Source: Sphingomonas natans (GTDB lineage Bacteria; Pseudomonadota; Alphaproteobacteria; Sphingomonadales; Sphingomonadaceae). From it: DNA of 64,000 bases. Below are positions 25,785 to 35,327 of this stretch, piece after piece. The notes beneath the pieces were generated by a model that saw only the letters and a list, made by a program, of their open reading frames with translations, made no database searches and was not told the origin of the DNA. How positions within the stretch are numbered: the stretch's first letter is position 1; each line of letters starts with the position of its first letter. Location: contig NZ_JAUOTP010000003.1 of the NCBI RefSeq assembly GCF_030546695.1, positions 124,001-188,000 of the forward strand. The letters are read 5' to 3'. A program made the position numbers and the translations under genes.

Positions 25785-26432
25785 ATGGAAGAGCAGTATC
25801 ATTTCTATCGTCCCGCTGATGGTCATGGGCTTCCGCATGACCCTCTGAATGCGATCGTGGGACCCAGGCCGATCGGCTGGGTATCTACCGTCAGCGAGGA
25901 CGGCGTCGTCAACCTGGCGCCCTATAGCTTCTTCAACGCCTTCAACTATCGCCCCCCCATCATTGGCTTCTCGAGCACGAGCGCGAAAGATAGCTTGCGC
26001 AATGTCCGCGCCACGGGCGAGTTCGTCTGGAATCTGGCAACAAGGCCCAACGCCGACCGGATGAACGCCACCAGCGAGGCGGTGTCGCCGGAGGTCGATG
26101 AATTCGCTCTGGTAGGACTGACTCCTCAGCCATCGACCATCGTAGCGCCACCCCGGGTGGCGGAAAGTCCTGTCCACTTCGAGCGCGTGGTTTCGGATAT
26201 TGTGCGCCTACGAAGCCACAGAGGCGACGCCGTAGACGCATGGCTCGTTCTGGGAGAGGTGGTGGGCATCCACATCCAACGGAAGCTGCTCAAGGACGGG
26301 ATCTTCGACACCTTCGGTGCAGGAATCATCCTTCGAGCTGGCGGCCCATCGGCATACCTTCACGTGACGCCTCAAGGACGTTTCGACATTTTTCGTCCCG
26401 GGGTGAAGCCTGAGCCGACCACCCGCGGATAA
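25785..26432 (+). CDS. Flavin reductase-like protein (DIM6/NTAB family)
   Basis: The product has 215 residues. The FMN-binding split-barrel pattern is visible: NAIVGPRPIGWVSTVSEDGV, NLAPYSFFNAFNYRPPIIGF, SSTSAKDSLRNVRATGEFVW and the later LVLGEVVGIHI. The group reduces or binds FMN. Some members supply reduced flavin to monooxygenases; others act directly on substrate. No partner monooxygenase is near, although OYE, another flavoenzyme, lies just upstream. It is the last gene before a 323 bp gap. Confidence 0.9.
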   Translation: MEEQYHFYRPADGHGLPHDPLNAIVGPRPIGWVSTVSEDGVVNLAPYSFFNAFNYRPPIIGFSSTSAKDSLRNVRATGEFVWNLATRPNADRMNATSEAVSPEVDEFALVGLTPQPSTIVAPPRVAESPVHFERVVSDIVRLRSHRGDAVDAWLVLGEVVGIHIQRKLLKDGIFDTFGAGIILRAGGPSAYLHVTPQGRFDIFRPGVKPEPTTRG

Positions 26433-26755
26433 CTCGGCGAGTGCGAGGTCGCAGCCCGGGCGCGTCCTCCATCGCGGGCCGGTTTACCGACGATCCCGCG
26501 CATCGAATGGGGTTGGCGGCCTCATGCCCATAACAATGGGCTCAGCTTGCTCGCCGCGCTAGAAGTGGAGTTCGATTTCTCAGCCCCCGGGGCACGACGC
26601 GGGTGACCGGAGCAACCATCGAGCACGGACGCAATTTAGGTCTGCTTAAGCCGGCGAAACGACACGAACCGACAAATCGGCGCAGTCGATGCCAATCTCC
26701 GTGCGCTTCGAGGCGGCATTGTTCCCTGATAGGCGGGTATGCCGCGCCAGGAACG
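26433..26755. other. Gap before dld
   Basis: 323 bp with no supported gene or clear terminator. The dld frame stays open upstream to 26603, but those codons lack family resemblance. Confidence 0.5.
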
Positions 26756-28489
26756 ATGGACCCGCCAATGGACGCCTGCACCGCGCCGCCACCTCTCCCC
26801 TGCACAGACAAGCTGTTGCAGAACCTCGCCTGGATTGTCGGCGATGCGCATTTGATCACCGGCGAGCGGCAGACCCGCCGCTTCCGCACCGGATACCGGT
26901 TCGGAGGCGGGCGCGCCCTGGCAGTGGTGCAGCCAAGAAGTCTGGTCGACCTATGGCGCGTGGTGAACGCCTGCGCGGACGGCGGTGTGATAATGATCAT
27001 GCAAGCCGCGAACACCGGGCTTACCGGCGGGTCGACTCCGGACGGGAACGACTACGACCGCGACATCGTCATCGTAAGCACGACGCGCCTGGAGGGGATT
27101 CAGCTAATCCGCGGCGGTGAACAGGTCATCTGTCTGCCCGGATCCAGGTTGTTTGAGTTGGAGGAGAAGGTCGCAGCCGTCGGGCGGGAGCCCCATTCGC
27201 GCATCGGTTCCTCCTGCATCGGAGCCTCCATTTTGGGCGGGATATGCAACAACTCCGGCGGAGCTCTCATCCATCGGGGGCCAGCCTATACCGAGATGAC
27301 GCTCTATGCCCGGATCTCTCCCACCGGCTCCGTCGAGCTCATCAATCATCTCGGCGTGGATCTTGGAAACGATCCCGAGGCGATGCTCGCCCTTCTCGAT
27401 ACCGGTTCGATCGACGAAAGCCGGGTCCACGACGATCCATCCCGAGTATGCTCGGATCGCCATTACCAGGAGCACGTCCGGCAGGTCGACGCGGACACTC
27501 CCGCCCGCTTCAATAACGACCCGCGCCATCTGCACGAGGCGGCGGGCAGCGGCGGCCATGTCGTCGTTTTCGCCGTCCGTCTCGACACTTTTCCCCGAGA
27601 GCTCGACGTCGTCGACTTCTATATCGGCAGCAACGATCCCGCTGAGCTGACGGCGATCCGACGAACCATACTGACCGACTTCAAATCACTGCCGATCCAG
27701 GGCGAATACATCCACCGCTCGGCCTTCCGCCTGACTGAACGCTACGGCAAGGACACGTTCCTCGCGATCCGACACCTCGGTGCCAAACATCTTCCCGGCC
27801 TGTTCGCGTTGAAAGCACGCGTGGATGCCTTCTTCGCTCGCATACCGTGGGCCCCGCGGGACGTCTCAGAGCGTGTTATGCAGGCGGCGGTCGTGTTCCT
27901 TCCGCGTCATCTTCCGCAAAGGATGCGGGACTTCGACAAACGCTTCGAGCATCACCTGATGCTAAGAATGGGGGGTCGGGGGATCGGAGAGGCGCGTCGA
28001 CTTCTCGCCGAAGTCTTCCCGACGCCGAATGGCGCCTTCTTTGAATGCACGCGCGAGGAAGGGGAAAAGGCGTTTCTGCACCGATTCGCGGTCGCGGGCG
28101 CCTCGATCAGATATCGTGCGCTCCATCGCAGCCTCGTTTCCGACATCGTGGCTCTCGACGTGGCGCTGCGCCGCGACGACGACGACTGGAACGAGCAGCT
28201 TCCGGCCGAGATCGCCGAAAGGATCACCGGCGTCAGCTATTGCGGCCATTTCTTCTGCCACGTCTTCCACCGAGACTATTTCCTCAAGCCAGGAGAGGAT
28301 CCCGTCGCGTTCGAGCATGCGATGCTTAAGCTGCTCGATCAGAGGGGCGCGGAGTATCCGGCCGAGCACAACGTCGGACACCTTTATCCAGCCAAGCCAG
28401 CGCTCGAGGCACACTACCGCGCGCTTGACCCCACAAACAGTCTTAATCCCGGTATTGGACGGACTTCCAAGCTCGCAAACTGGGCTTGA
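26756..28489 (+). CDS. dld: Quinone-dependent D-lactate dehydrogenase
   Basis: The product has 577 residues, close to the 571 of E. coli Dld. ATG 26756 was chosen because AGGA lies just upstream and the family resemblance begins shortly after it. FAD-binding PCMH motifs are IMQAANTGLTGGSTPDGNDY, PGSRLFELEEKVAAVGREPH and GSSCIGASILGGICNNSGG. The membrane-binding and cap parts follow (VGHLYPAKPALEAHYRALDP, TNSLNPGIGRTSK at the end). It oxidises D-lactate to pyruvate at the inner membrane and passes electrons to ubiquinone. poxB lies 147 bp downstream, so product and next enzyme are neighbours. Confidence 0.96.
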   Translation: MDPPMDACTAPPPLPCTDKLLQNLAWIVGDAHLITGERQTRRFRTGYRFGGGRALAVVQPRSLVDLWRVVNACADGGVIMIMQAANTGLTGGSTPDGNDYDRDIVIVSTTRLEGIQLIRGGEQVICLPGSRLFELEEKVAAVGREPHSRIGSSCIGASILGGICNNSGGALIHRGPAYTEMTLYARISPTGSVELINHLGVDLGNDPEAMLALLDTGSIDESRVHDDPSRVCSDRHYQEHVRQVDADTPARFNNDPRHLHEAAGSGGHVVVFAVRLDTFPRELDVVDFYIGSNDPAELTAIRRTILTDFKSLPIQGEYIHRSAFRLTERYGKDTFLAIRHLGAKHLPGLFALKARVDAFFARIPWAPRDVSERVMQAAVVFLPRHLPQRMRDFDKRFEHHLMLRMGGRGIGEARRLLAEVFPTPNGAFFECTREEGEKAFLHRFAVAGASIRYRALHRSLVSDIVALDVALRRDDDDWNEQLPAEIAERITGVSYCGHFFCHVFHRDYFLKPGEDPVAFEHAMLKLLDQRGAEYPAEHNVGHLYPAKPALEAHYRALDPTNSLNPGIGRTSKLANWA

Positions 28490-28636
28490 TCAGGATCCGG
28501 TGCACGTCCTGGCCAAGAGTGGACACTGACGTGTGGTATACCTAGCGATCGCAGTGCGTCCTGGCTCATGTGCAGAGCGAGTATGGTCAGACTCATTGAC
28601 ATAGCTCGTCGTTGATAATCTCCCGGAGTAGTCGTC

Positions 28637-30364
28637 ATGTCGAAGCAGACCATCGCGGATCTGATCGCCGCCACGCTGGCCGAGGCAGGGGTCGAGCGGA
28701 TCTGGGGCGTCACCGGCGATAGCTTGAACGGCCTGAACGAAAGCCTTCGCCGGCTCGACAAGATCAAGTGGATGATGACCCGGCACGAGGAGGTTGCAGC
28801 CTTCGCGGCGGGCGCGGAGGCCTCATTGACGGGCAAGCTCGGGGTATGCGCAGGCTCCTGCGGCCCTGGAAACCTCCATCTCATCAACGGCCTCTTCGAC
28901 TGCCATCGAAATCACTCGCCGGTGCTCGCGATCGCCGCCCACATCCCCTCATCTGAGATCGGGCTGGGCTACTTCCAGGAAACCCATCCGCAAGAGCTAT
29001 TCCGAGAGTGCAGCCACTTCGTGGAGCTTGTGTCCAATCCCGCGCAGATGCCTGAAGTGATGCATCGTGCAATGCGAGCCGCGATCGGCAAGCAGGGGGT
29101 CGCCGTGATCGTGATATCCGGCGATGTCGCGCTGTCGGAAGCCCCCGAAGGCGCGGTTGCCGCCTTTCCAACCCTTCGTGCGCCGCGGATAATTCCTCAG
29201 CCCGAGGACCTTGACCATATTGTCGAGATCCTCGGCGATGCGAAGGCGGTGGCAATGTTGTGCGGTAGCGGCTGCGCCGATGCGCATGATGAAGTCGTGG
29301 CGCTCGCGGATCGGCTTTCTGCGCCGGTAGTCCATGCCTTGCGGGGCAAGGAGCACGTCGAGTGGGACAATCCCTACGACGTCGGCATGACCGGCCTCAT
29401 CGGCTTCTCGTCGGGCTACCACGTGATGGAGAACTGCGACGCGCTGCTGATGCTGGGGACCGACTTTCCCTACCGAAACTTCTATCCGAAGAACGCCAGG
29501 ATCATCCAGGTCGACCGTGACCCGAGCCAACTCGGGAAAAGGGCGCCACTCGCGCTGGGCGTCGTTGGCGACGTGCGCGAGACCATCAATGCGCTCCTAG
29601 AGAGGCTCGACGCTCGGGTGGACAGGTCTTTCCTGCAGACGTCGCTACGACACTACTCCAAGGCGCGCGACGGATTGGATTCGCTAGCGACGCCGGACAA
29701 GCCGGGCCGGCCCGTGCACCCGCAATACATCGCCAAGCTGGTCAGCGAGATGGCGGCCGAGGACGCCATCATCTCCGCCGATGTGGGCACGCCCACCGTT
29801 TGGGCTGCCCGCTATCTGACCATGAACGGGAAACGCCGGCTGCTGTTCTCCGGCAATCACGGCTCAATGGCGAACGCTCTGCCCCAGGCCCTCGGCGCTC
29901 AGGCCGCATATCCCAGCCGACAGGTCATCTCGCTTTCCGGCGACGGTGGCTTCGCCATGTCGATGGGCGACTTCCTCAGTCTCGCCCAGCTCGGTCTTCC
30001 CGTGAAGGTCGTCCTCTTCGACAACAGTCTCCTCGGCTTCGTCGCGATGGAACAGAAGGCTGGCGGCTATCTCGACGTCAACGTCCAGCTGCAAAACCCC
30101 GATTTTGCCGCGATCGCCGAGGCGTGCGGGGTCCTTGGCGTCCGCGTCGAGGAATCCGATCACCTTGAGCCAGCGCTCGCCCTCGCATTCGCCCACGACG
30201 GCCCGGCCCTAGTTTCGGTTCGCACGGCGTCGCACGAACTGGCCATGCCCCCCGCCATCAAGATCGAGCAGGCAAAGGGCTTCGGGCTCTACATGATGAA
30301 AGCGATCATGAATGGTCGCGGAGACGAAATCGTCGAGTTGGCGCGCACGAATCTGAGGATCTGA
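28637..30364 (+). CDS. poxB: Pyruvate dehydrogenase (quinone), pyruvate oxidase
   Basis: The 575-residue protein follows E. coli PoxB (572) almost throughout: [55 protein letters not shown] and [16 protein letters not shown]. The TPP/Mg site is [18 protein letters not shown]-terminal tail ([19 protein letters not shown]) corresponds to the lipid-activated membrane-binding segment. It decarboxylates pyruvate to acetate and CO2 and reduces ubiquinone via FAD. With dld upstream it makes a lactate-to-acetate respiratory route that bypasses the pyruvate dehydrogenase complex. Two OsmC-family genes follow 46 bp downstream. Confidence 0.96.
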   Translation: MSKQTIADLIAATLAEAGVERIWGVTGDSLNGLNESLRRLDKIKWMMTRHEEVAAFAAGAEASLTGKLGVCAGSCGPGNLHLINGLFDCHRNHSPVLAIAAHIPSSEIGLGYFQETHPQELFRECSHFVELVSNPAQMPEVMHRAMRAAIGKQGVAVIVISGDVALSEAPEGAVAAFPTLRAPRIIPQPEDLDHIVEILGDAKAVAMLCGSGCADAHDEVVALADRLSAPVVHALRGKEHVEWDNPYDVGMTGLIGFSSGYHVMENCDALLMLGTDFPYRNFYPKNARIIQVDRDPSQLGKRAPLALGVVGDVRETINALLERLDARVDRSFLQTSLRHYSKARDGLDSLATPDKPGRPVHPQYIAKLVSEMAAEDAIISADVGTPTVWAARYLTMNGKRRLLFSGNHGSMANALPQALGAQAAYPSRQVISLSGDGGFAMSMGDFLSLAQLGLPVKVVLFDNSLLGFVAMEQKAGGYLDVNVQLQNPDFAAIAEACGVLGVRVEESDHLEPALALAFAHDGPALVSVRTASHELAMPPAIKIEQAKGFGLYMMKAIMNGRGDEIVELARTNLRI

Positions 30365-30410
30365 TGCAACTCGGATCCTCTTCGATGACCGGTCCCTTGA
30401 GAGACTGCTG

Positions 30411-30809
30411 ATGGCCGACGCAAAAGCAACGATCGGATCAGCCGGCTACGCGGTCCAGATAACGACGGGGCGCCACCGCCTGATGGCCGACGAGCCCGAG
30501 AGCCGCGGAGGCACCGACACGGGTCCCGCCCCCTACGATCTTCTGCTTGCGGCGCTCGGCGCATGCACTGCTCTGACGCTGCGCATGTATGCGGACCGAC
30601 ATGGCTGGGTGATCAATGCGCTCGATGTCGAGCTGCGGATCGTCTTAGGAGCTGAGAGCAATCACATCCGTCGGGTCCTCGCCATCGAAGGGCCTGACGT
30701 GGCCGCCTGTCAGCGACTGGCGGAGGTCGCGGAGCGCACACCCGTTACCCTTACGATCAAGAACGGCATGGCCATCGAAACCACGTTAAAGGAGCGGGAA
30801 AGTGTCTGA
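30411..30809 (+). CDS. OsmC family protein
   Basis: The 132-residue protein has the OsmC/Ohr fold: an N-terminal strand region (YAVQITTGRHRLMADEPESR), the helix with YDLLLAALGACTALTLRMYA containing the first peroxidatic-type Cys, and a second Cys in DVAACQRLAE. Both redox Cys positions seem present, which would allow thiol-dependent peroxide reduction. It is coupled (8 bp overlap) to a second, related OsmC gene and lies behind poxB, suggesting protection from peroxide made by flavin oxidation. Confidence 0.9.
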   Translation: MADAKATIGSAGYAVQITTGRHRLMADEPESRGGTDTGPAPYDLLLAALGACTALTLRMYADRHGWVINALDVELRIVLGAESNHIRRVLAIEGPDVAACQRLAEVAERTPVTLTIKNGMAIETTLKERESV

Positions 30810-31311
30810 CCTCGTCAGATACATGGATCAGGCGGTGGCCGAATATACGGGCAATGGCGCGTTTCAAATCAGCATCCGCACCGCCGGAATAGAGATAATG
30901 GCCGATGAGCCCATTGCATCAGGTGGGCTGGGATCGGGGCCGACACCCTACCAGCTCCTGGCCTCGGCACTCGCCAGCTGCACGACGATGACGCTTCGCC
31001 TCTACGCCGAGCGCAAAGGATGGGACGTTTGGATCCGCACCTCCGCCGGCCACTCGCGCGATCCGGACAAGCTCCCAGCCGATCTGTTCACTCGTGAAAT
31101 CGAGATCGACGGGGATCTGGACGAGGTTAAACGAGCACGGCTGATCGAGATCGCCGATCGCTGCCCGGTCCACCGCACCCTTTCGAGCGGAGCGCGAGTG
31201 GAAACTCACGCCGGGCGGGCACCTCCTCCGGCGCAGGTCGCGACGGACCATGCCATCGATATGGAGGCGTTGATCGCTGTGGGTCGAGGGTCGTGGAATC
31301 TCGGCGGGTAA
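30802..31311 (+). CDS. OsmC family protein, second copy
   Basis: The 169-residue product starts at GTG 30802, with AAAGGAGCGGG upstream, inside the end of the first OsmC gene. It shows the same layout: GIEIMADEPIASGGLGSGPT, PYQLLASALASCTTMTLRLY (first Cys), RKGWDVWIRT and DRCPVHRTLSSGARVET (second Cys). It is longer than its neighbour by a C-terminal stretch (HAIDMEALIAVGRGSWNLGG). The tandem pair probably arose by duplication; different substrates are possible. The last gene before a 266 bp spacer. Confidence 0.9.
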   Translation: MSDLVRYMDQAVAEYTGNGAFQISIRTAGIEIMADEPIASGGLGSGPTPYQLLASALASCTTMTLRLYAERKGWDVWIRTSAGHSRDPDKLPADLFTREIEIDGDLDEVKRARLIEIADRCPVHRTLSSGARVETHAGRAPPPAQVATDHAIDMEALIAVGRGSWNLGG

Positions 31312-31577
31312 TCCCTCCGCTTGTCGAGCACGACCCATTCGCCTCCGCGGCCACCGTCCTGTCTTCATGCTGCGCCAGCTGAGAATTATTCAGGAGGCCG
31401 CAAGAGCGGCCCAATTTTGGAAATTGGCGGCATCGCCTCAGATCGCATCAAGATCGTCCAATACCCGCGAGATCCGAGCGCCCAGAACCGGCAGGACACA
31501 CACCCACCATGCACTTTCCGCCGCCGAGCGGGAGCCACGCCGGGGGGGTGCAGCCTTAGCCTAGGAGGAACCCGCTC

Positions 31578-32234
31578 ATGTCGATCCAAGCCACGCCCAC
31601 GCCGGGCAAGTCGCTGATCTCTCCCACTGACCACATCCTGCTGCTGATCGACTTCCAATCGCAGATGTCGTTCGCCACCAAGTCGATCGCGCCTGAGCTC
31701 CTGCGCAACAACGCGGCGCTCGTCAGCCATGCTGCGAAGTCCTTCAACGTGTCCACCATCCTCACAACGGTGGCCGAGAAGAGCTTTTCGGGCCCGATGT
31801 TCGACGAGATCAAGGACGCCTTTCCCGGTCAGGCTATGCTCGATCGCACTTCGATGAACACGTGGGAAGACGCGGCGGTCATCGAGGAGGTTAACCGCAT
31901 TGGCAAGGAGCGCCTGGTGTTCGCCGGCCTGTGGACGAGCGTCTGCATCGTCGGGCCGATCGCGTCCGCGGTGGATCAGGGCTTCGACTGCTACTTCATC
32001 GCCGATGCGTGCGGAGACATCTCCATCGAGGCGCACGACCGTGCATGCCAGCGCATGATCCAGCTCGGCGCCAAGCCGATGACCTCGCTCCAATACATGC
32101 TCGAACTGCAGCGTGACTGGGCCCGCACCGAGACCTACGAATCGACAACCGGGATCGCGCGCAAGTTCGGCGGCGGCTACGGGCTCGGCATCACATACGC
32201 GAAGACGATGTTCAACGCGTCCGAGGGCCACTGA
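31578..32234 (+). CDS. Isochorismatase-family hydrolase (YcaC-like)
   Basis: The protein has 218 residues. AGGAGGA precedes ATG 31578. The cysteine-hydrolase fold shows HILLLIDFQSQMSF (catalytic Asp), ILTTVAEKSFSGPM (Lys), VFAGLWTSVCIVGPIASA with the nucleophile Cys, and ADACGDISIEAHDRACQRMI. YcaC-like enzymes are octameric cysteine hydrolases of unknown natural substrate, unlike true isochorismatases. It is the first gene of a seven-gene coupled operon; only 3 bp separate it from the XapX gene. Confidence 0.93.
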   Translation: MSIQATPTPGKSLISPTDHILLLIDFQSQMSFATKSIAPELLRNNAALVSHAAKSFNVSTILTTVAEKSFSGPMFDEIKDAFPGQAMLDRTSMNTWEDAAVIEEVNRIGKERLVFAGLWTSVCIVGPIASAVDQGFDCYFIADACGDISIEAHDRACQRMIQLGAKPMTSLQYMLELQRDWARTETYESTTGIARKFGGGYGLGITYAKTMFNASEGH

Positions 32235-32237
32235 GCC

Positions 32238-32495
32238 GTGCGACCGTATCTCGTCTCGCTTGCCGCCGGCCTTCTTGTCGGCGTCATATACGGCCTGATC
32301 AAGGTGCGGTCCCCTGCCCCTCCCGCGATCGCGCTCGTCGGTCTGCTTGGCATTCTCCTCGGCGAGCAGATCGTGCCGCTCGCGAAAAGCGCATTCGCGC
32401 CGCGCGCCAAGGCGACAGCGATGCGGAGCTCGTGCTCGGAGCACGTCCTCGGCCGACTGCCGGCGAACAGCGAAGCCGCGGACCGCAGCGCATGA
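32238..32495 (+). CDS. XapX domain small membrane protein
   Basis: The 85-residue product starts at GTG 32238. Two hydrophobic segments, YLVSLAAGLLVGVIYGLIKV and APPAIALVGLLGILLGEQIV, are separated by RSPAP, the XapX signature. The C-terminal 30 residues are polar. The function of XapX proteins is unknown. It sits between an isochorismatase-like gene and an amidohydrolase gene whose ATG overlaps its stop by 4 bp. Confidence 0.9.
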   Translation: MRPYLVSLAAGLLVGVIYGLIKVRSPAPPAIALVGLLGILLGEQIVPLAKSAFAPRAKATAMRSSCSEHVLGRLPANSEAADRSA

Positions 32496-34423
32496 TCGTC
32501 GACCGCCGCACGGCTTTGCTGGGCGGCGCGGCGGTCGCGGCGCTTCCCATGCTGATGGCGAACAGGAAATCCCCCATGACCGACCTCATTCTCGTCAACG
32601 CCCAAGTGACGACCCTCGACCGGGAGAACCCGCAGGCGGACGCCATTGCCGTGAGGGATGGCAAGTTTCTCGCTGTGGGAACCGAGGCGGAGGTGCGGGC
32701 GGCCTGCGGTCCGGACGCGACGGTCATCAACGCCGCACGCCGCAGGGTGGTCCCGGGCCTCATCGACAGCCACATGCACATCATCCGAGGCGGCCTGAAC
32801 TACAACATGGAGCTGCGCTGGGACGGCGTGCCGACGCTCGCAGATGCGATGGCGATGCTGAAGCGTCAGGTCGACAATACCCCGGCGCCGCAATGGGTGC
32901 GCGTAGTCGGCGGCTTCACCGAGCACCAGTTTGCGGAGAAGCGGCTGCCTACAATCGCCGAGTTGAACGCGGTCGCGCCAGACACGCCCGTCTTCATTCT
33001 CCACCTCTACGATCGTGCATTGCTGAACGGAGCGGCCATGCGGGTCGTCGGCTACACCAAAGACACGCCAAACCCGCCGGGCGGCGAGATCGTGCGAGAC
33101 GCGGCCGGCAATCCCACCGGGCTGCTGCTTGCGCATCCCAACGCGACGATCCTCTACTCCACACTGGCCAAGGGGCCGAAGTTGCCCGCTGAGTATCAGA
33201 TCAACTCGACACGCCACTTCATGCGCGAGATGAACGGGCTGGGCGTCACAGGCGTCATCGATGCCGGCGGCGGGTATCAGAACTATCCGGATGACTACGC
33301 GATCATCGAGAAGCTGCACGCTGACGATCAGCTCACGCTGCGTATCAGCTACAACCTCTTCACGCAGAAGCCGAAGGAGGAACTGGCCGACTTCTCCGGT
33401 TGGGTGAAGCAGGTCACGCCCGGACAGGGCGACGACACGTATCGGCATAACGGAGCTGGCGAGATGCTCGTCTATTCCGCCGCCGATTTTGAAGACTTCC
33501 GCGTGGAGCGACCGGAGATGCCGGAGAACATGGAGAGCGACCTCGAACCGGTCGTCCGTCTTCTTGCTGAGAACCGTTGGCCATGGCGGCTTCATGCGAC
33601 TTACGACGAGACGATCGATCGAGCGCTCAACGTCTACGAAAAGGTGAACCGCGACATCCCGCTGGCAGGGATCAACTGGTTCTTCGATCACGCGGAGACG
33701 ATCAGCGACCGCAACATCGACCGCATCGCCGCCCTTGGCGGCGGAATCGCCATCCAACACCGAATGGCATACCAAGGCGAGTATTTCGTCGAGCGCTACG
33801 GAAATCGGGCTGCCGAGCGAACGCCTCCGATCGCGAAGATGCTGGCGGCTGGCATCCCAGTGGGAGCCGGCACCGACGCTACCCGCGTCGCGAGCTACAA
33901 TCCGTGGGTTTCGATGAGCTGGCTCGTAACGGGTCGCACGGTGGGCGGACTTATCCTCTACCCGGGCGCGAACCGCGTGAGCCGCGAGAAGGCGCTTCGC
34001 ATGTGGACGCACGAAAACACCTGGTTCTCGAACGAGGTCGGCAAGAAGGGACAGATCAAAGCCGGACAGCTGGCGGATCTGGCTGTCCTGTCGGGTGACT
34101 ACTTCAGCGTGGCGGAACGGGACATTCCGCACCTGCGCTCCGTGCTCACCATGTTGGGCGGAAAGGTCGTCTACGGCGAAGGCAGCTATGCGCCGCTCGC
34201 TCCGACGCTGCCCCGACCAATGCCGAACTGGTCCCCGGTCGCTACCTTTGGCGGATATTTTCGGGAGCCTGAAGCAAGCGCAAAGATGGCGGATGCATGC
34301 GGTTGCGCAAGTGGATGCCAGGTTCACGGTCATGACCACGCCGCAGCACTGGGCGCTTCCGTCCCCGCCTCGGATGCCAAGACTTTCTGGGGCGCGCTAG
34401 GCTGTGGCTGCTGGGCCGTCTGA
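32492..34423 (+). CDS. YtcJ-type amidohydrolase with Cys/His-rich tail
   Basis: The product has 643 residues, starting at ATG 32492 (ATGA overlap). A twin-Arg-like leader is present (VDRRTALLGGAAVAALPMLM), so export through Tat is possible. The amidohydrolase 3 fold shows the metal site VPGLIDSHMHIIRGG, GVTGVIDAGGGYQNYP, AGINWFFDHAE, VGAGTDATRVASYNPW and the C-terminal GQLADLAVLSGDYF. After the normal end the protein carries about 50 extra residues rich in Cys and His (ACGCASGCQVHGHDH, later ALGCGCWAV). That tail looks like a metal- or cofactor-binding element. Substrate unknown; relatives hydrolyse amides, formamides and imines. Confidence 0.92.
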   Translation: MIVDRRTALLGGAAVAALPMLMANRKSPMTDLILVNAQVTTLDRENPQADAIAVRDGKFLAVGTEAEVRAACGPDATVINAARRRVVPGLIDSHMHIIRGGLNYNMELRWDGVPTLADAMAMLKRQVDNTPAPQWVRVVGGFTEHQFAEKRLPTIAELNAVAPDTPVFILHLYDRALLNGAAMRVVGYTKDTPNPPGGEIVRDAAGNPTGLLLAHPNATILYSTLAKGPKLPAEYQINSTRHFMREMNGLGVTGVIDAGGGYQNYPDDYAIIEKLHADDQLTLRISYNLFTQKPKEELADFSGWVKQVTPGQGDDTYRHNGAGEMLVYSAADFEDFRVERPEMPENMESDLEPVVRLLAENRWPWRLHATYDETIDRALNVYEKVNRDIPLAGINWFFDHAETISDRNIDRIAALGGGIAIQHRMAYQGEYFVERYGNRAAERTPPIAKMLAAGIPVGAGTDATRVASYNPWVSMSWLVTGRTVGGLILYPGANRVSREKALRMWTHENTWFSNEVGKKGQIKAGQLADLAVLSGDYFSVAERDIPHLRSVLTMLGGKVVYGEGSYAPLAPTLPRPMPNWSPVATFGGYFREPEASAKMADACGCASGCQVHGHDHAAALGASVPASDAKTFWGALGCGCWAV

Positions 34424-34430
34424 GGTGAAA

Positions 34431-35327
34431 ATGATGATGAGACTGTCCACACTGTTGATCGCAGCGGCGGTTGCTGCGTCCTCCCCCGCCCCTGGCCTCG
34501 CCCGCGAAACCAAGTCGGCGGATTACTCCGTAGGGGCGCAGTATGACACCACGCACGTTTATGTCGCCCCTGCGGACTTCGATCGCTTCGTCGCGAGCCT
34601 CGTGGCGACGTTCGGAGGCACGACGTCGAAACAGGGCGTCTTCCAGGTCACGCCGACGCCGAGTCAGACGATTTCCCAGCTGGTCCTTACGCCGGCGGGG
34701 AGCCTTTCGGTGTTCGGTTTCAAGACGCCAGTTCCTCACCCGTTCGGTGCGGAGCGCACCGGCTATCTAGTTAGCGACATGGACGCAGCGGTATCCTCGG
34801 CCGTGCAAAACGGCGCGACGCGGCTCGTCACCACATTCCCGGACCCGATCGGGCGCGACGTCGTCGTGCAGTGGCCGGGCGGGGTGAACATGCAGCTCTA
34901 TTGGCACAATGCGAAGCCGAACTACCAGGCCCTCGCCCATGTCCCGGAGAACCGCGTCTATCTAACCGCAGATGCGGCAAATGCCTTCGTCCACCATTGG
35001 CTGGGCTTCTCGAAGGGGCGCATCGTGCGCGACGATCCGAAGGCGACCGGCACGGACATCGGACAGCCAGGGAAGACCTATCGACGAATCGAGCTGACCT
35101 CCGGCTACGGCAAGATGCTCGTGTCCGTCTCTGACGGCCAGCTTCCATGGCCGTATGGTCGTGACATGACGGGCTACGAGGTTGAAGACCTGAGCGCGAC
35201 GCTGGTGAAGGCGCAGGCGGCCGGGGTCGAGACCCTCGTCTCGCCGCATGCAGACGCAGGTCGAACATCCGCTCTCGTCCGCTTCCCGGGTGGCTACGTT
35301 GCCGAAATTCATTCGGGCGCGCAGTGA
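34431..35327 (+). CDS. Secreted VOC (glyoxalase-like) family protein
   Basis: The 298-residue protein starts at ATG 34431 after GAGGTGA; two further ATGs follow directly. A signal peptide (RLSTLLIAAAVAASSPAPGL, cut near ARE) precedes two vicinal-oxygen-chelate modules. The first covers about residues 45-160 (DTTHVYVAPADFDRFVASLV, QWPGGVNMQLYWH); the second covers about 175-295 (PENRVYLTADAANAFVHHWL, RFPGGYVAEIHSG). VOC enzymes use a metal held by His/Glu, and His and Glu candidates are visible in both halves. The reaction is unknown. It is 7 bp after the amidohydrolase and overlaps the DoxX gene by 4 bp. Confidence 0.83.
   Translation: MMMRLSTLLIAAAVAASSPAPGLARETKSADYSVGAQYDTTHVYVAPADFDRFVASLVATFGGTTSKQGVFQVTPTPSQTISQLVLTPAGSLSVFGFKTPVPHPFGAERTGYLVSDMDAAVSSAVQNGATRLVTTFPDPIGRDVVVQWPGGVNMQLYWHNAKPNYQALAHVPENRVYLTADAANAFVHHWLGFSKGRIVRDDPKATGTDIGQPGKTYRRIELTSGYGKMLVSVSDGQLPWPYGRDMTGYEVEDLSATLVKAQAAGVETLVSPHADAGRTSALVRFPGGYVAEIHSGAQ

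Noticed and set aside
32177-34339. A 720-residue open frame on the minus strand
   Set aside because: It lies wholly opposite the XapX and amidohydrolase genes, has no recognisable domain and mirrors their codon positions; a shadow of GC-rich coding DNA.
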